Shown here one piece after another: positions 7,179-14,952 of a stretch of 64,000 nucleotides of DNA (the first letter of the stretch is position 1; each line of letters starts with the position of its first letter). Location: positions 1 to 64,000 of IMG/VR virus record IMGVR_UViG_3300034198_015519, one strand, 5' to 3'. The notes below the pieces were generated by a model. The model ran no database searches. It was given only the letters and a program-made list of their open reading frames with translations, and was not told the DNA's origin. The stretch comes from a virus. The translations under genes and the position numbers were made by a program.

Positions 7179-7442
7179 ATGGCGAAAATTAATGTTTACG
7201 GGACGGAGTCCTATTGTAGTTGGATCTGTAGAGAACCAGTTGAGGTTGATACCGATAACTATCCTGAGTTAGAAGGAATGAGTGAAGAGGAAATGAAAGA
7301 ATATATACGATCTAACGCTTACGAGATGAAAGCGGTTAACGGAGAATGGTATGAGAACTTGGAGGAAGAATTAATGGCGAGCGATATTCGTAGAGATAAA
7401 ACCAACAACGAAGAAATGGGAATTATCTTTGACGGAGAATAA
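7179..7442 (+). CDS. hypothetical acidic protein
   Basis: 87 residues, highly acidic, with two Cys close together (SYCSWICREP) near the N-terminus and a helix EGMSEEEMKEYIRSNAYEM. No leader and no TATTTAT box; the upstream 30 bases are A/T only. It is followed after 7 bases by the next gene, so the two form one unit. No family was recognised. Confidence 0.75.
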   Translation: MAKINVYGTESYCSWICREPVEVDTDNYPELEGMSEEEMKEYIRSNAYEMKAVNGEWYENLEEELMASDIRRDKTNNEEMGIIFDGE

Positions 7443-7449
7443 TTAAATT

Positions 7450-7704
7450 ATGGAAGAGAATAAACTAAAGGTCACAGTTGAGGTAACTATCGAAGGGGAT
7501 AATAATTATGTATTTGATATTTCTGCCCCTAACTCTTTGGATACTGATATGATTCGTTCTGTGCTGGTCGGAGGAGTTGCCTTATCTATTAGGGTTGAAG
7601 ATGGTCCTAAAAATCAGGCAAAGGCACTAAGGGATGTCATCGACTATTTGGAGTCCGAGTTTATTAATCCTGATTCCTTCTCTGATGCTAAATCATTTAA
7701 ATAG
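7450..7704 (+). CDS. hypothetical protein
   Basis: 84 residues. It begins with a beta hairpin (KLKVTVEVTIEGDNNYVFDI), then helix MIRSVLVGGVALSIRV and helix AKALRDVIDYLESEF, a small alpha/beta fold with no recognised family. It has no leader. A strong terminator follows. Confidence 0.75.
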   Translation: MEENKLKVTVEVTIEGDNNYVFDISAPNSLDTDMIRSVLVGGVALSIRVEDGPKNQAKALRDVIDYLESEFINPDSFSDAKSFK

Positions 7705-7708
7705 TTTA

Positions 7709-7735
7709 ATCCCCACCTCATCAGTGGGGATTTTT
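7709..7735 (+). terminator. Rho-independent terminator
   Basis: CCCCAC / GTGGGG stem with a CTCATCA loop, T run. Confidence 0.9.
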
Positions 7736-7745
7736 ATTTCTATTA

Positions 7746-7753
7746 TATTTATA
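7746..7753 (+). promoter_or_regulatory. TATTTATA box
   Basis: 4 bases before the ATG at 7758. Confidence 0.45.
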
Positions 7754-7757
7754 ATAA

Positions 7758-8405
7758 ATGGAACAAGAAAAAATATATAAGTTATTTAAACTATTCGCAG
7801 GTGACGTAATAGACCTCCATGGTTTAAAAATAACCTTAACCTCAATTGGTAAAAGATTTAAAAAAGATGAAGAACAAAATGTGATGTATTTTGATATATT
7901 TAATCCAAATAAAATACCATATTTCACTACTATAGTTGCTGACGAATTAAACGATATTGTTGATTCTTTTGGGGAGTACGTCAATGAAGGTTTTTTTATT
8001 GAATTTGATGACGATGTTAAAGAAGGGTTAATTTTAAATAGTAAATTTTTAAAGGAAACTAAAAAGGTCTTCGATGATTTACCGTTTATATATTTTCAAA
8101 TCCAAAGTAGTGAAGGTCCTGTTGATTACAGGATATATGGTAAGAATCTTGATATCACCACCAATTGGGAACCTGATATGTTTTCAATAAATAATATTTT
8201 TAAACCAACCAAGGCAACGTGCGATGGTGAAGTTGCGGATATTAAAGAGGTGGTTGGATATTATGATGAGTTTTTACAAGGTGTTGAAACTTATTGGGAA
8301 AGTGAGAATATGTATCAAGAACTGGATTCTATAATAACTAAATACCCACTACTAAACGCCGATTGGGTTGCGACTTATTATGATACCAAGTTTAAGTTCG
8401 ATTAA
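7758..8405 (+). CDS. hypothetical protein
   Basis: 215 residues, acidic and aromatic-rich, with a beta-rich middle. The start (MEQEKIYKLFKLFAGDVIDLHG) is a helix without the usual leader ending. No domain was recognised. It sits alone between a terminator and the next TATTTATA box. Confidence 0.75.
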   Translation: MEQEKIYKLFKLFAGDVIDLHGLKITLTSIGKRFKKDEEQNVMYFDIFNPNKIPYFTTIVADELNDIVDSFGEYVNEGFFIEFDDDVKEGLILNSKFLKETKKVFDDLPFIYFQIQSSEGPVDYRIYGKNLDITTNWEPDMFSINNIFKPTKATCDGEVADIKEVVGYYDEFLQGVETYWESENMYQELDSIITKYPLLNADWVATYYDTKFKFD

Positions 8406-8411
8406 TCGACA

Positions 8412-8419
8412 TATTTATA
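8412..8419 (+). promoter_or_regulatory. TATTTATA box
   Basis: 16 bases before the ATG at 8436. Confidence 0.45.
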
Positions 8420-8435
8420 ATAAAAAATATATACT

Positions 8436-9548
8436 ATGAAAAAGCTATTAAAAAAATTATTTAAAAAACTATTTGGTAAAAAGGGTTATGTTGCCCCTAC
8501 CCCTGAATCGTTAGAAGGTAAAATCTTAACGGCCCTGAATACCATTATTCAATCCGACACAATTCAAAGCTTAGAGTTTAAAGTTTCTTCAAGTTGTGAT
8601 AAAACTTCTGTCATTAATGACATTGAATTTTGTGATGAGGTTTACGTACATGACAGTTATGAAGAACAAACATTAAACGACGCCTGTATCCAAGCTTGTA
8701 AGGCAACTAAAGATGCTGCTTACGGAGTTTGTGATGCAACTAGACAAACTTGTAATACCGGATGTGATGCGGTTAAAGTGGGTTATGACGGATGTATTAG
8801 TGCTTGTGATGTGACAAGACAAGCTTGTAAAGGTGCATGTTCTACCGTTGACTGGACTTGTGGAGGTTGCTGTTCTAAAGGATGTGATTCTGCTTCTTCA
8901 TCTTGTAAGTCAGGATGTAATTCGGCTTTCCCTTACCAAAGTTGTACGGATAGTTGTAACAAGATGTCATCTGATTGTAAAGCAGGTGCCGACTCAATGT
9001 ATAATGGATGTGTTGACGCTTGTGGTTATTTAACAATAACAGGTGGATATTCATTTAGATTATTAAATATTAAAGGTGTTGGTACCATTCAAGTGACTAA
9101 CGTTTATGATGTTGTTGCTAAAGAAAATCAAACAAACGTGTTTAGTGTTACCATGGATTTAAATATTCCTCAAGTAATTGCTAATTCCCATTATAAATTA
9201 TGGCAAGATCCAATTCCTGCTGTTGAGGGAGACCTTCCTGTTGTTGCTTCAGGTGTTAAAGGTACAGGTAAAGGTACTTTAACTGTTGTTTGTGATGGTA
9301 CAGATAAATCAGGATATTATTTACAATTGGACTCTTTAACAATTCAGATTCCGACTAATATCTACGATTCAAACGCACTAACACAATTAGTTTATGCTCT
9401 TGGTATGGACATTAACTATATCACAGCAGGTATTGTTGATATGAACCAAATGTTGTTAGATTTGGCTAATGGTATGTTATCGGCTGAAGTGTTAAAAGTG
9501 ATTAATGGTATATTAGAAGATATGAAAATCTCCGACGCTAATTGCTAA
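8436..9548 (+). CDS. cysteine-rich protein with very basic N-terminus
   Basis: 370 residues in three parts. Residues 1-18 are almost all Lys, Leu and Phe (MKKLLKKLFKKLFGKK), like an amphipathic membrane- or nucleic-acid-binding helix. Residues about 85-197 hold over twenty cysteines in repeated CxxxC and CxxxCxxxC spacing (for example CIQACKATKD, CDATRQTCNTGCD). The last 170 residues are a cysteine-poor beta-rich domain with many Val/Thr and a final hydrophobic helix (LVYALGMDINYITAGI). The gene has its own promoter box and terminator. Disulfide-rich virion surface protein or metal-binding protein are both possible; no family was recognised. Confidence 0.8.
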   Translation: MKKLLKKLFKKLFGKKGYVAPTPESLEGKILTALNTIIQSDTIQSLEFKVSSSCDKTSVINDIEFCDEVYVHDSYEEQTLNDACIQACKATKDAAYGVCDATRQTCNTGCDAVKVGYDGCISACDVTRQACKGACSTVDWTCGGCCSKGCDSASSSCKSGCNSAFPYQSCTDSCNKMSSDCKAGADSMYNGCVDACGYLTITGGYSFRLLNIKGVGTIQVTNVYDVVAKENQTNVFSVTMDLNIPQVIANSHYKLWQDPIPAVEGDLPVVASGVKGTGKGTLTVVCDGTDKSGYYLQLDSLTIQIPTNIYDSNALTQLVYALGMDINYITAGIVDMNQMLLDLANGMLSAEVLKVINGILEDMKISDANC

Positions 9549-9568
9549 GCATAAAAAAAATAAAAGTG

Positions 9569-9600
9569 AAACCCTACCTTATCGGTGGGGTTTTCTTTTT
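9569..9600 (+). terminator. Rho-independent terminator
   Basis: Stem ACCCTACC / GGTGGGGT-like around a TTATC loop, then T run. Confidence 0.8.
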
Positions 9601-9623
9601 AAATAAAAAACCTATATTATATT

Positions 9624-9803
9624 ATGACAAATGAACAAAAAGCCCAAGTGTATAATCAACTAATGTTTGAACATACAAAACTATCCAATCAAATTAATGC
9701 AATTAAAGGTGAGAGTTTCGAATTAAATATGGAACAATTACAAAGAATTAGAGTGATAGAATCTAAGGTTAGGGATATCATGAATAGGTTATCTAAATTA
9801 TAA
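9624..9803 (+). CDS. 59-residue helical protein
   Basis: ATG at 9624, TAA at 9801-9803. The sequence is helix-breaking-free and heptad-like (QVYNQLMFEHTKLSNQINAI ... QLQRIRVIESKVRDIMNRL), so a short two-helix coiled coil is likely. Too short for family assignment. It lies between a terminator and the next promoter box, which supports it as a separate small gene. Confidence 0.65.
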   Translation: MTNEQKAQVYNQLMFEHTKLSNQINAIKGESFELNMEQLQRIRVIESKVRDIMNRLSKL

Positions 9804-9825
9804 TTTTTTTTATGGTTAGATGGTA

Positions 9826-9833
9826 TATTTATA
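9826..9833 (+). promoter_or_regulatory. TATTTATA box
   Basis: 16 bases before the ATG at 9850. Confidence 0.45.
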
Positions 9834-9849
9834 AGTAAACCAATTAACC

Positions 9850-9969
9850 ATGGCAAACGCAAAAAAAGAAGGAAAAAAGAAAAAGAGTAGAAAAAGTATT
9901 TTGAAAACTCTTAGGATGATTGAAAAAAATAATATTCTAATTGCAGAATATAAGAAATCACTTTCTTAA
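9850..9969 (+). CDS. 39-residue lysine-rich protein
   Basis: ATG at 9850, TAA at 9967-9969. The first 17 residues are a Lys/Arg cluster (AKKEGKKKKSRKS), followed by one helix (ILKTLRMIEKNNILIAEYKKSL). A small basic nucleic-acid-binding protein is likely from composition. It is flanked by its own TATTTATA box and by the box of the next gene. Confidence 0.65.
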   Translation: MANAKKEGKKKKSRKSILKTLRMIEKNNILIAEYKKSLS

Positions 9970-9971
9970 TA

Positions 9972-9979
9972 TATTTATT
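9972..9979 (+). promoter_or_regulatory. TATTTATT box
   Basis: 12 bases before the ATG at 9992. Confidence 0.45.
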
Positions 9980-9991
9980 TAAAAAATTATT

Positions 9992-10261
9992 ATGGAAAAC
10001 ATTATTAGATTGACAGAAACAGAATTAATCGATTTGGTTAAAAATGTTATAAGTGAACAAAACACCAGAAGAAAGCCAACACCTGAGGAAATAGCGAAAG
10101 GTAAAAAGACAGGATATTACACAGTGAAAAGTGGAGATGAAATGTTATTAATCGCTAAAGCATTCGGAGTTACTATTACGGACATCCAAAAGTTAAATGG
10201 ATTGACTAATAGTTACTTAAATGTGGGACAAAAATTAAGAGTAGTTAATAAAATTTATTAA
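9992..10261 (+). CDS. leader-tagged LysM-domain protein
   Basis: 89 residues. The leader MENIIRLTETELIDLVKN ends in V-I-S-E-Q at residues 19-23, a textbook hydrophobic-X-Glu site. Residues about 42-86 are a LysM domain: YYTVKSGDEMLLIAKAFGV, then ITDIQKLNGL and LNVGQKLRV, with the family's typical SGD, IxxLN and GQxL positions. LysM binds N-acetylglucosamine in peptidoglycan. The combination suggests a virion-carried cell-wall-binding protein. It has no catalytic domain. Confidence 0.9.
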   Translation: MENIIRLTETELIDLVKNVISEQNTRRKPTPEEIAKGKKTGYYTVKSGDEMLLIAKAFGVTITDIQKLNGLTNSYLNVGQKLRVVNKIY

Positions 10262-10279
10262 TATTGTAAAATATAATTG

Positions 10280-10308
10280 AACCCCCACCCTATCGGTGGG
10301 GTTTTTTA
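10280..10308 (+). terminator. Rho-independent terminator
   Basis: ACCCCCACC / GGTGGGGT stem with a CTATC loop and six T. Confidence 0.9.
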
Positions 10309-10318
10309 GTTTATAAAC

Positions 10319-10326
10319 TATTTATT
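10319..10326 (+). promoter_or_regulatory. TATTTATT box
   Basis: 5 bases before the ATG at 10332. Confidence 0.45.
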
Positions 10327-10331
10327 AAAAT

Positions 10332-11165
10332 ATGTTACAAATAGAAAAAATAATAACGTACGCACAAAGACTAAAAACTTTTTTAGAGGGGGAAGATTAC
10401 CACACCCATAATATCACTACTTTTATTATCATTTTAAAAAAAGATGATATGGTAACATTATTTTTATCTAAATTAAGTAATGGTGATAAAGTAAAAGTAG
10501 CATACGCTACTTATTATTTACTTAAAGATTTTAGTGAGATTGAAGTTAAAAACATCATTAATAATTTAAGGTATTATGAGTTAAAGGTTTATAATGAACC
10601 TGAATATGAAGAAGAGTCTTGTGATGATTGTAGTGGTCACGGTAGGGAGGATTGCGATAGTTGTCAGGGGGATGGTGATGTTGAATGTGATGAATGTGAA
10701 GGTACGGGTCAGTTAGAGTGTTCTAGTTGTGATGGTAGTGGTGAAGAATCTGATGGTGAAACATGTTACAGATGTGACGGTTCAGGGGAAGAATCTTGCT
10801 ATTCATGTAATGGGGATGGTCGAGTAACATGTGGTGCTTGTGATGGTGACGGTGATTTTGAGTGTCAAACTTGTCGTGGTAGGGGTGAAGTTGAGGGTAA
10901 TGAGTTGGCATACGATGAAGAAATACTGTTGGTTGCCTACGTTAAAAAAAGTGATACTCCTGAAATAGAACTGAATGAAGTAATGGATCTTGATGATTAT
11001 GAAAAAATCCAAAGGGGACTTGACCACTCAGGGATTATCATCAGACATTTTTATGGTAAAACTGAAACTGAATATTCTTTATATCAAAAGTATAGAATAG
11101 AGATGGACGACTATTATATTTTTGAAAGTGAGGGTAAAATGGATGATTATCCATGGGCTTGGTAA
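10332..11165 (+). CDS. protein with eight DnaJ-type CxxCxGxG zinc-binding motifs, no J domain
   Basis: 277 residues. Residues about 95-185 contain eight CxxCxGxG motifs in a row (CDDCSGHG, CDSCQGDG, CDECEGTG, CSSCDGSG, CYRCDGSG, CYSCNGDG, CGACDGDG, CQTCRGRG). DnaJ chaperones have four such motifs that bind two zinc ions; here there are enough for about four. There is no HPD-containing J domain, so Hsp70 stimulation is not expected. The N-terminal 90 residues are helical and the C-terminal 90 are acidic and aromatic. A protein-folding or assembly-scaffold role is possible; the function is unknown. Confidence 0.85.
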   Translation: MLQIEKIITYAQRLKTFLEGEDYHTHNITTFIIILKKDDMVTLFLSKLSNGDKVKVAYATYYLLKDFSEIEVKNIINNLRYYELKVYNEPEYEEESCDDCSGHGREDCDSCQGDGDVECDECEGTGQLECSSCDGSGEESDGETCYRCDGSGEESCYSCNGDGRVTCGACDGDGDFECQTCRGRGEVEGNELAYDEEILLVAYVKKSDTPEIELNEVMDLDDYEKIQRGLDHSGIIIRHFYGKTETEYSLYQKYRIEMDDYYIFESEGKMDDYPWAW

Positions 11166-11180
11166 TGAAATGACGTACGG

Positions 11181-11597
11181 ATGAGAAGAGATTACATAAT
11201 ACAATGTATCGGTGATATTCAATCACATGATGGTTTGTGTATTATGATATTAAATTTAAATGATAGTTTTATTGGTGAAACAAACATGACTACATTAGAT
11301 TATGGAAAAGAAAGATCGGAATCGTACGTAGAATTATTGGGTAACAAACCTAAATTTTTTAATAATGAAAATACGGTTTACCAATTTGGTTTAAAAGTAT
11401 TTGAGGATTTTCAAAAACAAGGGTGGGGAGAAAAATTAAAATTAGAGTGTCACAAAATTGCTTGGGAATCAGGATATAGTTATATAACAAATATTGTTAG
11501 AAGAGATAATGTTGGTTCACAAAAATTAATGAATAAATTAGAATATAAAAGATTACGTGGTAATGATATTCGAGACCTATACTATTACGAATTATAA
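11181..11597 (+). CDS. GNAT-family N-acetyltransferase
   Basis: 138 residues. The central and C-terminal parts fit the GNAT fold: a strand-helix motif A around YQFGLKVFEDFQKQGWGEKL, where QGWGEKL replaces the usual Q/RxxGxG/A acetyl-CoA loop, then helix KLECHKIAWESGY, strand YITNIVRRDN and NVGSQKLMNKLEYKR, the common ending (N..S..L..K.GF). The acceptor substrate cannot be predicted. It overlaps the next gene by one base (TAATG), so the two are coupled. No promoter box is visible, so it is probably read from the preceding unit. Confidence 0.75.
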   Translation: MRRDYIIQCIGDIQSHDGLCIMILNLNDSFIGETNMTTLDYGKERSESYVELLGNKPKFFNNENTVYQFGLKVFEDFQKQGWGEKLKLECHKIAWESGYSYITNIVRRDNVGSQKLMNKLEYKRLRGNDIRDLYYYEL

Positions 11598-12046
11598 TGT
11601 TTACTGAAGAAGAAATAAAAAAAATTAATAAAAGTTTGGAGAATCAAGAATTTGAAACTCAAGTTGGTTTATATCCTGATTCGGTAGAAAACCATACATT
11701 AACTTTTTCATTTGAAATTGTTGGGATAAGAAAAATGATTTCAGTCGGTGAGTATTATGATTATGCATTTTATGATATAACGATTTTAGATGTCTCAGAC
11801 ACACTAAAAAAATACTTATCAATTGTCCTTGATATCTTTTATCAAAATAAACTTGAGGGGACGATGAAAGAAAGATTAGAATATTGGTTCAAAAAAGATA
11901 GTTATATTCTTAGAAAGGTTAATGAAGAAATTGATGATCTTTTAGGATATTACCATACGGGTGATTATACACGTAGTAGTATGAGAGACGTTTATCTATC
12001 CGATAAACTAGTTGAGGAAATACAAAATACTGTTATTGAAAAATAA
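11597..12046 (+). CDS. hypothetical acidic protein
   Basis: 149 residues, overlapping the GNAT gene by one base. It starts with a Lys/Glu helix (EEEIKKINKSLENQEFE) followed by a beta-rich region and C-terminal helices. No leader and no recognised family. It ends the unit before a large stem-loop array. Confidence 0.75.
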   Translation: MFTEEEIKKINKSLENQEFETQVGLYPDSVENHTLTFSFEIVGIRKMISVGEYYDYAFYDITILDVSDTLKKYLSIVLDIFYQNKLEGTMKERLEYWFKKDSYILRKVNEEIDDLLGYYHTGDYTRSSMRDVYLSDKLVEEIQNTVIEK

Positions 12047-12051
12047 CAAAA

Positions 12052-12085
12052 GGTCGGCTTAGGACCGATATAGCAACGGCTATAT
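12052..12085. other. two hairpins upstream of the convergent terminator
   Basis: GGTC-N7-GACC at 12052-12066 and TATAGC-AACG-GCTATA at 12069-12084 lie back to back before the terminator. They may be part of a processed 3' end or a small structured RNA. Confidence 0.35.
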
Positions 12086-12127
12086 AAAACCCCCATCAGT
12101 GTCGCTACCAATGGGGGTTTGTTTTTT
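12086..12127. terminator. bidirectional terminator between convergent genes
   Basis: AAACCCCCAT and ATGGGGGTTT arms with T runs on both strands; serves the + unit ending at 12046 and the minus-strand FKBP gene. Confidence 0.85.
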
Positions 12128-12580
12128 TTAGTCGATAGAAACTACTTCTAAATCGAAGATAAGTTTTTTACCTGCTAATGCGTGGTTAGGGTCTAAAACA
12201 ACACTATCCTCTTTTACTTCTTTAACGGTAAAAATAATAGGACCCATCTCAGTTTGTGCTTGAATTTGCATACCAACCTCAACTTCACCTGGCATTTGGT
12301 CTTTAGGAACTTCTTGAATCACATCTTCAATATACTCACCGTACGCTTCTCCACATTCGATTTCAATTGTTTTTGTTTCTCCTTCAGCCATATCCAATAG
12401 ACCGTCTTCAAAACCTTTAATAAGTTGACCTTCTCCTAATTTTGCGTTAAGTGGTTCACGACCTTCAACCATTGATGTGTCAAAAATTGTCCCATCTTCT
12501 AATTTCCCCGTGTAGTTAACAGTCACGGTACTGTTGTTTAATACTTTCTTCATCATTTTTGTTTTTTTAATTTTAATCAT
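12128..12580 (-). CDS. SlyD-type FKBP peptidyl-prolyl isomerase
   Basis: 150 residues from the ATG at 12580, or 142 from the ATG at 12556, which matches the usual family start (MKKVLNNSTVTVNYTGKL). Visible family features are VTVNYTGKLEDGTIFDTS, PLNAKLGEGQLIKGFEDGL, the insert-in-flap segment between about residues 80 and 125 (GEAYGEY ... PGEVEVGMQ) and DPNHALAGKKLIFDLEV. This is the two-domain SlyD layout: prolyl isomerase plus chaperone flap. The metal-binding His-rich tail of E. coli SlyD is absent. It probably assists folding of phage structural proteins. The gene is alone on the minus strand among + genes. Confidence 0.93.
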   Translation of the reverse strand: MIKIKKTKMMKKVLNNSTVTVNYTGKLEDGTIFDTSMVEGREPLNAKLGEGQLIKGFEDGLLDMAEGETKTIEIECGEAYGEYIEDVIQEVPKDQMPGEVEVGMQIQAQTEMGPIIFTVKEVKEDSVVLDPNHALAGKKLIFDLEVVSID

Positions 12581-12600
12581 TATTATTTATATAGTAAAAC

Positions 12601-12608
12601 TATTTATT
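12601..12608 (+). promoter_or_regulatory. TATTTATT box
   Basis: 10 bases before the ATG at 12619. Confidence 0.45.
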
Positions 12609-12618
12609 AAAAAAAACT

Positions 12619-12936
12619 ATGTGGAGTAGAAAACAACAAACAATTCAAAGTACTAATTTAATTGCTGAAGAAAGATACCTTAATCAAAAATTCTCATTGA
12701 AAGAAGAGGAAGAAAATCAATTACCTGAATTTCAAGTAACACCTGAAGGATTTGGTAAATATAAAATTAAATATACTTGGAAGTCTAAAGGTGTAACAAT
12801 ACCTAAGGATGCTAGAGAGGCCGAGATATTCCAAGACCCAAAATTTGAATCGATTACTAAAATTTATACTAACCAAAAAGATGCTCAATTGGCTGTTGAC
12901 GATATGATAAGAACTAAATCCTCTTTGTTTAAATAA
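12619..12936 (+). CDS. hypothetical protein with possible variant leader
   Basis: 105 residues. The N-terminus MWSRKQQTIQSTNLIAEER is basic and ends in L-I-A-E-E, so it could be a divergent member of the leader class, though the core motif is absent. The body contains a beta hairpin (FGKYKIKYTWKSKGVTI) and a C-terminal helix (KDAQLAVDDMIRTKSSLF). No family was recognised. Confidence 0.75.
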   Translation: MWSRKQQTIQSTNLIAEERYLNQKFSLKEEEENQLPEFQVTPEGFGKYKIKYTWKSKGVTIPKDAREAEIFQDPKFESITKIYTNQKDAQLAVDDMIRTKSSLFK

Positions 12937-12955
12937 TATTTTTTATTATCTTTAC
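12924..12955 (+). promoter_or_regulatory. host-type promoter candidate
   Basis: TTTG at 12924-12927, 19 bases, TATCTTTAC at 12947-12955; the ATG at 12959 falls about where transcription should start, giving a leaderless message. Confidence 0.5.
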
Positions 12956-12958
12956 AAA

Positions 12959-13252
12959 ATGAAAAAAATAGAAACATTAGAATTACCCGAAATCAAATCT
13001 TTGTGTAAAAAATACGGAATTGGTGTTATTGGAGATAAAAAAACCTTAATAAAAAACCTTAAGTATTATTTGGACCCAGTTCAAGACGTTTTAAATACTC
13101 ATCAGGGTAGAAAATTACCTCAAGGTAAAACCATTGTGGGTGTGAAAGTATCTGAAAAAGAAAGAATCAATCGAATTTTAAAATCAAAGGGAAGCTTTAT
13201 GTATTATTCGTTAGGGTACCAATATTATTTGGTGGATAAAGATTTAGTTTAA
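12959..13252 (+). CDS. SAP-motif protein
   Basis: 97 residues. Residues 5-38 (ETLELPEIKSLCKKYGI, then GDKKTLIKNLKYYL) fit the SAP helix-extended loop-helix motif: L-x3-LK-x-LC-KKxG(I/L)-x-GxKxxLI-xRL. SAP domains bind A/T-rich DNA or help recruit proteins to it. The remaining part is basic (KLPQGKTIVGVKVSEKERINRIL). It is expressed from a host-type promoter candidate rather than a TATTTAT box, so it may be an early or middle gene. Confidence 0.75.
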   Translation: MKKIETLELPEIKSLCKKYGIGVIGDKKTLIKNLKYYLDPVQDVLNTHQGRKLPQGKTIVGVKVSEKERINRILKSKGSFMYYSLGYQYYLVDKDLV

Positions 13253-13257
13253 CGAAG

Positions 13258-13265
13258 TATTTATA
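13258..13265 (+). promoter_or_regulatory. TATTTATA box
   Basis: 16 bases before the ATG at 13282. Confidence 0.45.
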
Positions 13266-13281
13266 AATAAAGTCTTTAAAA

Positions 13282-13761
13282 ATGTTGTTTAATAATTTAT
13301 CAGATGGGGTGTTAAGAATGGTATTAACATCTATGCATGAAAGATTTGAAGAGAATGATATTGAAATAGACTTAGATAGTTATGATCTTTATGAAGGTGA
13401 TGTTGTTGAAATTATTAACGATATTTTAAAATACTTTGGTATTGATAATGCGGGATCTGAAGAATGGGGATTTTTTATTTCATTATATTTAGATAATCCT
13501 GATTATTCTAATATGGATGTTAGACTTGTTAAACCTGAATTAAAAAAATATAATGTTATACATTCAGAAGATATGGTAATTTATAAAACCACTAAATATC
13601 TTAATGAAATTTCATCATATATACCATTAACGGAAAACATCATTTATAGTATGAGAAATACTGGTGAATATGATTATTGGGATGGTAGAATTATTGGTGA
13701 AGATATCTATGACAGTGAAGTAAATGAAGATAACATAGATGATATACAACTGATTAAATAG
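13282..13761 (+). CDS. hypothetical acidic protein
   Basis: 159 residues, strongly acidic (many D, E and Y) and without a leader. The N-terminal helix (GVLRMVLTSMHERFEENDIEI) is followed by mixed structure. No family was recognised. It is followed after 2 bases by the 387-residue tagged gene, so the two are co-transcribed and probably coupled. Confidence 0.75.
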   Translation: MLFNNLSDGVLRMVLTSMHERFEENDIEIDLDSYDLYEGDVVEIINDILKYFGIDNAGSEEWGFFISLYLDNPDYSNMDVRLVKPELKKYNVIHSEDMVIYKTTKYLNEISSYIPLTENIIYSMRNTGEYDYWDGRIIGEDIYDSEVNEDNIDDIQLIK

Positions 13762-13763
13762 AA

Positions 13764-14927
13764 ATGGGTAGACAATTTATTATAACGGAAAATGATAAAC
13801 AAAGAATTTTATCTTTGTATGGTTTAATTAATGAGGAAACCACAACGTCAATTGTTGGTAAGGTGGTTTCTGATTATGTTATGTCTGCGGATATCCTTAA
13901 TTATAGTGAGAGTAAAACCCCTGTAGAGGATGTTGAGGTTATACTATCAACAATAGAGAACGGGTATTTAGTGAAGGAACAAAATACCACAAAAACAGAT
14001 TCGGAAGGTAAATTTAAATTTGGAAATTTAAATGTTACATCAAACATTTTAATTACTATTCCTGAATTTGGGTCTTTTAAGAAATTAGAAAAAAAATTAA
14101 AAACAATTAAACTTAACGTTGAAACCAATGTGGGAGATTTGGTGTTAACACCTAAAGATGAAGTTATTAATAAACCAACCTCATCTGAACTTAACCCATG
14201 TGGGGATTTTAAATCTACCGAAGACGAATATTATGGATATGGAGAAGGACCTATGGATGTTTCATCGTGGGACCCTAACAATTTGACATTATCCAAACCG
14301 GTAATTATGGCATTACAGTCCGCAGTTTTAGAATACTTTAAAACTAATGAAGATGTAAATGCCAATCTTGAAGAAATTACGGACGCAGTTGCTGATATTA
14401 AAAATAAATTGGATTATGAAATAGTTTGTAATAAAAATATTATGAACAATAATTATGTTGTTGTTAAAATTACTAAAGAAGGATTTGAAAAATTTATTTT
14501 AGATTTGATGATGTCGAATAACGAAATCACACCAGAAACTGAAAGTAAAATTGAATTTGAAGATATCCCTTTTAAGGAGGCATTACAAAGGTCTTGGGAT
14601 TTTGATAGAAATATATTTTTATTAGTAGGTTTAAATAGTGATGACAACACCAAAGAAACGTTAAACAAATTAAACTCATCAAAGAATAACGTTGATGTAT
14701 TAAATTCGTCCAAATACTTACCATTATATTACCAAGTTGATAGAAGTAACGAAGACCATTATATGGCGGCATCGGAACCTTTGAATATTGATACCTACCC
14801 TACTGTGGTTGTGTTGAAAGCATCTAAGGACCCTAAAACAAATTACATTAAAGATAGTATTGAAACGTTATCAAAGATAGATGGGGTGTCTAATGATTTG
14901 ACATCTCTTGATGATTTAAAATTATAA
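13764..14927 (+). CDS. leader-tagged protein with a carboxypeptidase-regulatory-like beta-sandwich
   Basis: 387 residues. The leader MGRQFIITENDKQRILSLYG ends in L-I-N-E-E at residues 22-26. Residues about 33-126 form a beta-rich domain with the typical features of CarboxypepD_reg-like or Cna-B-like folds: TPVEDVEVILSTIENG, TKTDSEGKFKFGNL, and a strand before a NVGDLVL end. Residues 150-387 are mixed alpha/beta without a recognised family. A structural or surface-binding role is likely from the domain type. Confidence 0.8.
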   Translation: MGRQFIITENDKQRILSLYGLINEETTTSIVGKVVSDYVMSADILNYSESKTPVEDVEVILSTIENGYLVKEQNTTKTDSEGKFKFGNLNVTSNILITIPEFGSFKKLEKKLKTIKLNVETNVGDLVLTPKDEVINKPTSSELNPCGDFKSTEDEYYGYGEGPMDVSSWDPNNLTLSKPVIMALQSAVLEYFKTNEDVNANLEEITDAVADIKNKLDYEIVCNKNIMNNNYVVVKITKEGFEKFILDLMMSNNEITPETESKIEFEDIPFKEALQRSWDFDRNIFLLVGLNSDDNTKETLNKLNSSKNNVDVLNSSKYLPLYYQVDRSNEDHYMAASEPLNIDTYPTVVVLKASKDPKTNYIKDSIETLSKIDGVSNDLTSLDDLKL

Positions 14928-14932
14928 ACAGA

Positions 14933-14940
14933 TATTTATT
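14933..14940 (+). promoter_or_regulatory. TATTTATT box
   Basis: 12 bases before the ATG at 14953. Confidence 0.45.
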
Positions 14941-14952
14941 AAATAAATTATT

